Positions 55,911 to 64,000 of a stretch of DNA of 64,000 bases are shown here, one piece after another. A program made the position numbers and the translations under genes. Each line of letters opens with the position of its first letter. Within the stretch, counting starts at the first letter, position 1. Under the pieces are notes generated by a model. That model saw only the letters and a list, made by a program, of their open reading frames with translations. It made no database searches and was not told the DNA's origin. This DNA is from Mytilus trossulus (lineage: Eukaryota; Mollusca; Bivalvia; Mytilida; Mytilidae), in NCBI RefSeq assembly GCF_036588685.1, contig NC_086381.1:51025431-51089430 (forward strand), written 5' to 3'.

Positions 55911-58084
55911 TTATAAATTTTGTTTTATTATATCCCTCATTTGTAAATAAAGTGTGGCTCTGTCATAGGGATCTCTTGTTTTTGTCCAGCTGTTTTCCTC
56001 CATTAATATGTCAGCCAGGTCCAAAATGTCATTGTCACAGTCTGAATCGTCGAAGTCACACTCCTCGGCACAAGCATTTAGTTCGACATTGTCCAAAGGT
56101 AGTGAATAATCCTCGGTGCCTTTCAAGAAAGGTGCCTGGTATAAGACCATTGGACGCCCGTTTATGTCGCAATGCTTCGATTTGCGAATTCGGTGTGCAT
56201 TCCATGTTTCAACGACATTTTCAAGCTCTTTCTGAAATAGAAATAACTTGATAAAAGTGGTGTTAAAATGCATTCTCTTCGATTAAAATCTAATTTGTTT
56301 AATGAAGACACGTGCAGTTAATAGAGACACATCTGGATGTAACTTGATGAAAAAGAAATAAATTACAGAAATAGCAATTGCGGATTTTATGATCGCCAAA
56401 AAATGTGTGGTCGTTTTGGTAGTAATTTGAGGCGTTTTTTTCTACATGGCACCGTGAAGTAACTGTATTTCTTCTTCACGGACCTACCTGAAATTATATC
56501 AGAATGCATTTATTTTGTTTGTATGACGATTTTGGGATTAATGAAATTAGTGGGATTATTTTCTAATAAGTAGATGTGTATGTTGTTATGACGCGTCATG
56601 CGCTTCTTGAAAAATTCCAATGTCATCTAAGATTACAATCATTGAGTTCCTTAACTTGTTTGCACACAAGTTACCCACAGTCAGACGCCAAAGACTGTCT
56701 TATAGATAGGTGTTTTTTCTGGCATGGAACCTTTTTTTCATGAAATTTACGTTTGCCTTTTTTTCTATTCATTTCACAATAACTTTTAAGCAAGTAGATT
56801 TAAGCTCGCGCTATATCTTTTTTTGCGAGATAAAAAGGGGATTGGGGTAAATTAGAACAATGCTGTTTATAATTTGAGAACTTATAGTTAAAGTCAGATT
56901 TAGATGGGATTATTTTTTGCGATAAGAATCCTTATGAAATTCCTGTTTAAATTTCATTTAACCGTTCTAACATAGCTTTTTTTTGTTTGTTTCAGAGATA
57001 AAAGGGTCAAAAGATAATTACAAGGGCCAGTGGTTGCAAATTTTTGGAAGAAAACATTGCCAGTTTAAGTCTTTATGTCTTTACGACTTTTTTTTATATA
57101 AAATGTCTCTTTCAAGTACGTTTTTATACTGAAACATATAACATGTTAAACGTTTATCAAATTAAGCGTTTGGAATAGTTCTTCGTTGTTTCGTTTTGAT
57201 TTAAGATGATATTTATATATCATATTCTATCTTACTCTGATAATATCCATGAAAAAATATTGTATCAGACTTTTATCGATGAAGTCGCCTGTGAAGTAGC
57301 CGTCTTGCTTCATCTGTTCAAAGAATTCCATCCAAAATTGTACACATTCTTTTCTAAGTATTCCCCACCAGCTCTCTATACGTTGATTGTGTTGACTTGT
57401 TCCATAGAGAAAAGCTGTTCTGCTTCCGGGACCATTCCTCCTTAAGAATGACTGCATTTCAGCAATATAACTGTTTTCGGTTCCCATGTCTGATCGTATT
57501 GAATGTGGTACCCTTTCTAAAGAAGTCAAAGCTTCTACATAAAATCCCGCTACAATTCGTGGGTTATTATTGCTTCTACCAACACGTAACCAAATTATAA
57601 ACCTTGAAAACCCATCTATACATCCGTTGACACAAATTCCATACGGTTTTAACTTATCATATGAGTCAAGGTGCCATATGTAGTTGGGACCCTTGGATCT
57701 ATAGTGCCTTCTTTTTAGTTTGCGCTTAACTCTCGCAGCAACGCCAGAAGGATCCAATATGCCTAATAGGATTCTTACCATCTCCTTTTGGACAATAAAA
57801 CCATTCTGTAAGCATCTCGAATGCATCCAACGGTATCCATGGAGACAACCAGATGACTTTAGTTGTTCGAAGATAAACATAGCAACTTGGAAAATATCCG
57901 AAAAATTCTTTCGTCTGTACAATCCATACGAAGCTAAGCGTCTTTTCAAAGTTCTCATAGATAAAATAACATTATGTCTTTGAGCCAACAAACCAATAAT
58001 TTCTTCATATTGCAAACCTAGGCTAAAGTAGGTTGAAATAATGATAGCTAAATCATTTGTGGTCATGATTATTTGATCTGACAC
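55911..58084 (-). CDS. IS3-like DDE integrase/transposase (2+ exons)
   Basis: The main exon 58084-57236 joins at phase 0 to 56231-55911, with donor GTAAGA and acceptor TTCTATTTCAG. Taking 58084 as residue 1, about 283 residues come from the first and 106 from the second exon. Residues 25-60 look helix-turn-helix (YEEIIGLLAQRHN, RTLKRRLASYGLYRRK). The integrase core has Asp140 (IWHLDSYDKLKPYG), Asp199 (IRSDMGTEN) and Glu237 (NQRIESWW), a complete catalytic triad. The C-terminal exon is acidic. The family is the eukaryotic IS3-like group called IS3EU in repeat collections, as far as I recall. An acceptor-like TTTATTACAG lies just before 58084, so an upstream exon is likely; ATG at 58066 is the first internal start. 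Both exons are open, so activity is possible. Confidence 0.8.
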
Positions 58085-58757
58085 CTGTAATAAAGTAAGC
58101 TGTTTAAAATGTGACTACTTCAATTCAAAGATTTGTAAACTAGTATTACTATCGAGCATCGTGGGTCGAATGTTAATCCTAAATGAGTATAATTGATCAC
58201 AGTGACTAATGACTGGCGATAAGTATCGCTAAAGAAACGAAACTTTGATGTGTCGTCATAGTAATAATCTATTTGTTACGGGTGTGGACCCCCCTTTTTA
58301 AAATGTCTGAATCCGCCCCTAGGATAAAATTTGGTATCAATGCCAGACGGCCGTTTCGTCTAAATTGTGGCTAGTTTATACAGCCATAACTAACATGACT
58401 AAGGCCATAAACATAGTATTGACTAGTTTTGGTACTCGATGAACATCGTTTCAATATCCTCTCAGTGACGTCGATGGTAATAAGATATACCGCCTATCTA
58501 ATACACCAAAATGTTAAATGTTTATATGTATCAAGTTAAGCAGCAAATAAGGAACGGTGTAATATGATACCCGTAGCCCATTCACGACACAATAATTTAC
58601 ACGACAGAAATAACATAACTTGAGTGTCAGTGCATTAAAACAAACTAAGTGTACCCCGGGGGGCCCTCTTACGAACAAATAACCCGTTTACATTGGAATT
58701 CATAAAAAAGGAATAAGAATTATAAGTTTCTTATATTGAATAGTAACTTCGTTTTAC
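58085..58757. other. 5' flank of the integrase gene
   Basis: No coding or clear terminal sequence. I compared it by eye with the upstream side of the SAM-HECT gene for inverted ends and found no convincing match. Confidence 0.4.
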
Positions 58758-59540
58758 TACGGAAGCCCTGGAGTGCCATGCAAAAAAAAAATTCAACTTG
58801 TGCGCACAAGTTACTATCTTGTGCGCACAAGTTACACAACTTGTGCGCACGAGTTACACAACTTGTGCGCACAAGTTGCACGTATTCTTATAGACACGCG
58901 CTGTGTTGCTAGAGGGACTATTTTTGGAACGCTGTAGCTGCCGAATACAAACGTTTATATACATGAATGCACATACTTTCCAATGTCTGCACATGTTTTT
59001 TCTATGTATACACATACTTTGCATATATATGAACATAGTTTACTTTATATGCACTTATTTTTTATATATATATGCACATACCTCTCCTACATATGCACAT
59101 AGTTAACCTCATATGCATATACTTTTTTTCTATATATGAACAGACTTATTCTACATATACTCAGTATATATGGACATAGTTTTTCAACGTGAGAATTACA
59201 ATTCATATTATGCTTTTCTGTTGTTTTTTTCAAACTGAACTAAGCCTAAGGGTTCCAATATCATAAAAAGAATGTGAATTAAGAATTTCTGAATGATGTA
59301 TGTTGTTCAATTAAGCAACTTTTGAAATCATTTTCATATGAATGCAATACTATTTTGGCATGTATGATGGTATGGCGCTGTTGTCTTCATATATAGTCAA
59401 TTGTTTTAATGCCATAACTTTGTATTTTGTATGAGTCGTTTGTATTACATTTTAACACAAGGATTATTATCACTGATGGCGTGTTGAATTCAGTGATAAC
59501 GGATTACAAGTTATATTAATGCATTTTAGCTACCGCTTTA

Positions 59541-61556
59541 CAAGCAGAGCCAAATACAATGAACGTTCCAACTATGAATTGGCTTCCGAAGCTACAAGAC
59601 ACACCTTACAAATATAGATTTGTTTCATCTTCAAGCCATTGTTACACAACTAAATTGTCTATTCTTCTTACCAGCACCCTTGGTAGAATTAAAAACCTGA
59701 TAATAAATTATTCAAATAAGGCTTTCGAAAATAGTGGAATTAATTACTTTTGGAGTGTCAAGAACTCGTTGGAAGTAGTTGATAAATTGCATGCTTATAT
59801 TGTTGATTTTCAATCTGTTCAAAGTTTTGATTTTTCTACCCTGTATACCACATTACTTCACATTCTCATTAAGAAAAAATTCACACACCTAATTAAATGG
59901 GCATTTAAAAAGTCATAATGTGAATATATATGTTAAAACTCTTTTAGGTCATTTTTTAGTAGCAATAAACAAAAAAACTATGTCAATTGGACATGCTTTG
60001 ATACTATATATGCCCTTGAAATTTTACTAGATAACATTTTTGTTCGCTTTGGGGATTCCGTATATCGTCAGGTTATCGGAATTCCAATGGGGACTAACTG
60101 TGCACCACTTATTGCGGACCTGTTTTTGTATTGCTATGCGTTGCAATTTATGACAAAAATAAGCAAAACACCATCGAAACAACATCTGATAAATAAATTT
60201 AATAATACTTTTAGATTTTTGGATGATATTTTGGCTCTCAATAATGACGACTTCAGTATGTATATTAAAGAAATTTATCCTGTTGAACTTACTTTAAATA
60301 AAGCTAATACTAACAATGACCACTGCCCTTTCCTCGATCTTGATATCTATATCACTAACGGAAAGCTAAATACTACAATTTATGATAAAAGAGATGATTT
60401 TTCATTTCCTATCGTTAATTATCCATGTTTAGATGGTGACGTTCCCTTGTCACCATCTTACGGTGTTTATATATCTCAACCTGTGCGATTCGCTCGTGTA
60501 TGTAAATAGATATAGGAAGATGTGGTGTGAGTGCCAATGAGACAACTCTCCATCCAAATAACAATTTAAAAAGTAACACTGTTTTAGATTTTAACGAGAG
60601 AAATTTATGTATTACTGAAAAATTATTACACCAGGGTTTTCGATATCACAAACTAGTCAAAACATTAACTAAATTTTATCATCGGTATAAGGACATCATT
60701 CGTAAATATAGCTCAACATGCAGACTTCTTATACGTTAAGGTATTTCACATCCAATTTTTTATGGAAATATTCTTTATAAAGCACAGAGGTGTCAATATT
60801 CACCTCAGAAACTAACAAATCTTTTGAATAGATTTATTAAGAAGGGATATAGCTACGATACTGGTGTCAGGTCATTAAAGATTGCATATGTTGGCATTAA
60901 GAGTGATTCACTTATAGGATCTTTGCGTCGGAACTAAACACATTTATTCAAAAAGAAGTTGTTGGCATGACACGGGTTATGTTCTTCTCATATATGTCAT
61001 GATGGTATGAGACTAAACCCCTAACGGAAAGGATTGTGCCTGATGTTCATATGATGAAATCATAATCTTTCTGTCAGTTTTATTGAAGTCTGGAGCTGGC
61101 ATGTCAGTTAACTGCTAGAATTGTTGTCATTTATGTATTATTGTCATTTTGTTTATTTTCTTTGGTTACATCTTCTGACATCAGACGCGGACTTCTCTTG
61201 AACTGAATTTTAATGTGCGTATTGTTATGCGTTTACTTTTCTACATTGGAGGTATAGGGGGAGGGTTGAGATCTCACAAACATGTTTAACCCCGCCGCAT
61301 TTTTGCGTCTGTCCCAAGTCAGGAGCCTCTGGCCTTTGTTAGTCTTGTATTATTTTAATTTTAGTTTCTTGTGTACAATTTGGAAATTAGTATGGCGTTC
61401 ATTATCACTGAACTAGTATATATTTGTTTAGTGGCCAGCTGAAGAACGGAATACATTGCTACATTGAAGACCTGTTGGTGACCTTCTACTGTAGTTTTTT
61501 TCTACGGTCGGGTTGTTGTCTATTTGACACATTCCCCATTTCCATTCTCAATTTTA
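59541..61556 (+). pseudogene. Penelope-like RT inside the fold-back element
   Basis: The order of blocks is MNWLPKLQDTPYKYRF, motif A SFDFSTLYTT, a frameshift and lost frame around 59919-60020, then VIGIPMGTNCAPLIADLF (motif B), motif C FRFLDDILALNN, and YDKRDDFSFPIV. A stop follows at 60507-60509 where a ~68-bp family A fragment (60511-60578) has landed. Beyond it come the thumb-like NERNLCITEKLLHQGF and, past further stops, FYGNILYKAQRC. The 3' tail runs to TCTCAATTTTAT at 61556, exactly where the right arm of the host element begins. It resembles, but clearly differs from, the PLE at 15487. No GIY-YIG domain is seen. Confidence 0.7.
60511..60578 (+). repeat. Family A fragment inside the RT frame
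   Basis: ATATAGGAAGATGTGGTGTG to ACAATTTAAAAAGTAA is nearly identical to the first ~68 bases of 61820-62015. It interrupts the RT frame between RFARVC and the downstream block. Confidence 0.75.
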
Positions 61557-61813
61557 TATGTAGAATAAGAAAAAAAGGTATATACATATGAGGTTAACTA
61601 TGTGCAAATAGATATATAAAAAATGTGCATATATAGAAAAGTATGTACATATAAGGTAAACGATGTGCATATGTAGGAAAAGTATGTGCATATATGTATA
61701 TAAATAATAAGTGCATATAAAGTAAACTATGTTCATATATATGCAAAGCATGTGTATAAATAAAAAAAAACATTTGCAGACATTGAAAAGTATGTGCATT
61801 CATGTATATAAAC

Positions 61814-62015
61814 ATATAGATATAGGAAGCTGTGGTGTGAGTGCCAATGAGACAACTCTCCATCTAAATAACAATTTAAAAAGTAAACCATTATAGGTTA
61901 AAGTACGGCCTTCAACACGGAGCCTTGGCTCACACCGAACAACAAGCTATAAAGGATCCTAAAATTACTAGTGTAAAACCATTCAAACGGGAAAACCAAC
62001 GGTCTTATCTAATAT
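61814..62015 (+). repeat. Family A repeat with exact boundaries (202 bp)
   Basis: Comparison with the uninterrupted left arm (AACGTTTGTATTCGG sense in the inverse arm) places the insert between AAC and GTTTG. Its ends read ATATAGATATAGG and TTATCTAATAT. No target duplication is evident, which is informative about the mechanism. Confidence 0.75.
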
Positions 62016-62230
62016 GTTTGTATTCGGCAGCTACGGCGTTCCATAAAGAAGTATCTTTAGCCAAACAGCACATGTCTATAAGAATACGTGCAACTTGTGC
62101 GCACAAGTTGTGTAACTTGTGCGCACAAGATAGTAACTTGTGCGCGCAAGTTAGTAACTTGTGCGCGCAAGTTGGTAACTTGTGCGCACAAGTTGATTTT
62201 TTTTTTGCATGGCACTCCAGGGCTTCCGTA

Positions 62231-62634
62231 TTTATGCATTGTCCATGTTGTTTAAATTTCTAAATCATAATATTGAACATTCGATTTAGTAGAATCATCA
62301 AGCATGACATATATTACATTTTTGTCTAGATTAAATTTTTTGATATTAATATCGTTGATTTCTGATTGATTTGATTGATATGAATAAGTCTGTTTAATAA
62401 ATGTTTTCCTTAATCATGCGAATATATATAAATATATTGTCCATCATTTGGTTGTAAAATATATTCCCTAGTTTCATACTTAATTTTCCATCTTTTTATT
62501 TTTGATCCTATATAAAAATGATGATTTTGTAATCATGTAAAGAATACATCGAAGTCAAACCATAACCAAAGTGTATCACTTGTCAAATATTAAATAAGTT
62601 AATGACTTGCAATAATCGTTACTAGTTTGATGGT
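62231..62634. other. No gene recognised
   Basis: AT-rich; nothing identified. Confidence 0.35.
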
Positions 62635-62885
62635 ATACTGGTGTATTTACTTCGAAAAGTGGACACCTTTCTCTTAATAATACCCTGTTATGAAGTAGGC
62701 GATATACTGGTTTACCTCAGTCTGCTCGGCCGTACGTACGTCCCTCCATCCGATGAAGTTTCGTCCGCTTTTTTCCCCATGGCCAAAAAAAAAAAAAAAT
62801 CAAAAAAAAATCGGAGCTTTCTGAAATATACTGGTATTAGTATGTTTTACCAAGTTATTCATCGATGATCAGGTTCTTGTTTGCC
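62635..62885 (+). repeat. Interspersed repeat related to 10725-11190
   Basis: GGCGATATACTGGTTTACCT, GTACGTACGTCCCTCCATCC and TTTCGTCCGC parallel the opening of 10725-11190, and TTTCTGAAAT follows as there. Confidence 0.5.
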
Positions 62886-64000
62886 TAATGTTCCCATAAT
62901 GTGTATGGACTTTTGTAATATTTCCCCAGAGGCAACTAATCAAGGGTTTTGGTATTAAGATTTCTGTGAGCATGTTACCTTGTAATGCAACCTCACATCC
63001 TTCGCTCATCAGCTTCTTGTCTACAGAAAACAAAAATCTGCTGCTCTTTTCACAAAAAAATCTTTGAGTAAAAATACTTGTAAGTCATACACATTTCAGT
63101 ATAACTTACGATCAATTTTAATCGTGAGATTTTTTTGTGCAAAGAGTCGCTGAATTCCAAGGCAAATTCGAAAGGGGGAAATCCATAGAAACTGACAACA
63201 TCAAACGCTTTCAATTAACGGAACAAGTGAAAGGAATTTTTATTTCATATTTCGATAAACCGTTCCACTTTGTATCTCCACGACTTAGCACAAATTCTAG
63301 TATGTGCAAACACTGAATTTGTTTTATTCAGTTAATGAATTAGAAAGAAAGAAATTTAAGCCGTAATCACTGATTTTAGGTAACCGATTCAACATGTCCT
63401 TGCGTCGCATTTTTAGGTCAAAACCATCGAAAACTATTGCTTTTTTAAATGTGTTAGTGTTTATACAACTGACACATCGAGAGACCTTATTCTGAAGACC
63501 CCAATAAGTTAACGATGAAACGGATATAATGTATTTAAAAAAAAAGTACATATAAGTGCATTCACTAGAAAAAAGGTGTGTGTTTTATTTGCACAACCAT
63601 ACTGTCCAAATATGTCAGTTGAATTTTAATCCATTACAGCCATTTTAATGTGGTGGATCACACACTGACCCTCAGCAAATATTAAAGCATGCAGAAAAGG
63701 TCTACTCGTAGAACATTTTCTGTTAGTCAATCCATTTAATGTTTCAGATCAGGCAGATCTTTCATTTAAAAACCTCCCATGCAAATCTGTGTTTTAGATA
63801 TGCTTTTGAAAATTAAATGTCACGTTTAACCTTTAGATGTTAATATTAAGTATTAGTAAAGTTGAAGCTCCCGCGTTGATTTAAACCTATTTTTGTTATT
63901 AATTAAACTGAGTTATAATGCCTGCAAGACATTAAGAATGGGATAAAAGTGTAAGACAACTTATCTAGCGAAGCGAATTAGGGTTTACAACCAGTAAATT
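62886..64000. other. No gene recognised; family B scrap at 63140-63235
   Basis: 63140-63235 (GCTGAATTCCAAGGCAAATT ... ACGGAACAAGTGAAA) resembles 23905-24000. The reverse frame at 63324-63551 has no known domain. Confidence 0.4.

Larger units (their letters stand above)
58758..62230. mobile_element. 3.47 kb fold-back/TIR element with palindromic-satellite ends
   Basis: Both ends start with TACGGAAGCCCTGGAGTGCC, ATGC and an A run, inverted to each other. GTGCGCAC palindromic units follow (4 on the left, 5 on the right). Then comes a shared ~300-bp segment: TTGCACGTATTCTTATAGAC, GCTGCCGAATACAAAC, GTTTATATACATGAATGCAC, and degenerate ~30-bp TATATGCACATA-type repeats. Left arm 58758-59152; right arm 61557-62230, which also holds a 202-bp family A insertion. 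The interior is filled by a PLE-like retroelement. No target-site duplication is certain (TTTA-like bases on both sides). Confidence 0.8.

Noticed and set aside
55952..56251. 99-codon + strand frame
   Set aside because: Antisense shadow of the C-terminal exon of the integrase gene.
43800..58757. Terminal inverted repeats joining the SAM-HECT and integrase genes into one element
   Set aside because: Reading both flanks gave only a weak 9-of-12 resemblance, which is at chance level; an alignment search is needed before claiming termini.

Overview
The window looks like nuclear DNA of a marine bivalve, most likely a mussel of the Mytilus type. The reasons are strong AT richness, GT-AG introns of 1-3 kb inside short genes, lineage-expanded gene families (B-box/filamin, F-type lectin, B-box/NHL), and very dense interspersed repeats of kinds I associate with mussel genomes. 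There are no operons, bacterial genes or CRISPR arrays. The species assignment is inference, not a database match.

Layout. 0-6 kb: a complete three-exon gene on + for a 175-residue B-box plus single filamin-repeat protein. 6-14 kb: repeats, a 1.24 kb inverted-terminal element, a broken LINE and an inverted Penelope-like (PLE) fragment. 14.9-18.6 kb: a complete three-exon gene for a secreted F-type (fucolectin) lectin, with a partial tandem PLE in intron 1 and a duplicated 3' end downstream. 21.0-22.6 kb (-): a dead B-box/coiled-coil/NHL gene. 24.7-26.1 kb: a decayed L1/Tx1-like LINE. 28-35 kb: two related 1.3 kb repeats, a broken multicopy Cys-rich gene, a 161-bp tandem array and a 170-bp-arm hairpin. 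35-44 kb: nested inverted repeats and two arrays of a GTGCGCAC palindromic satellite.

44.9-51.6 kb (+): a SAM-like plus HECT-type ubiquitin ligase gene. Its first intron holds a 2.0 kb element with a perfect 9-bp target duplication, and that element is itself split by a 528-bp element with its own 9-bp duplication. 55.9-58.1 kb (-): a two-exon IS3-like DDE integrase/transposase, convergent with the HECT gene. 58.76-62.23 kb: a 3.5 kb element bounded by inverted arms that begin with the same palindromic satellite, carrying a degraded PLE-like reverse transcriptase and interrupted by a 202-bp repeat.

How it fits together: the likely working host genes are the B-box/filamin protein and the F-type lectin, both plausibly in bivalve innate immunity. 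The SAM-HECT gene and the integrase gene look intact enough to be expressed and may belong to one mobile unit, though I could not find shared termini. Nearly everything else is transposon-derived. The best candidates for something undescribed are the palindromic-satellite-ended fold-back element family, the SAM-HECT/integrase pair, and a perfect 33-bp inverted repeat overlapping the end of the HECT reading frame.
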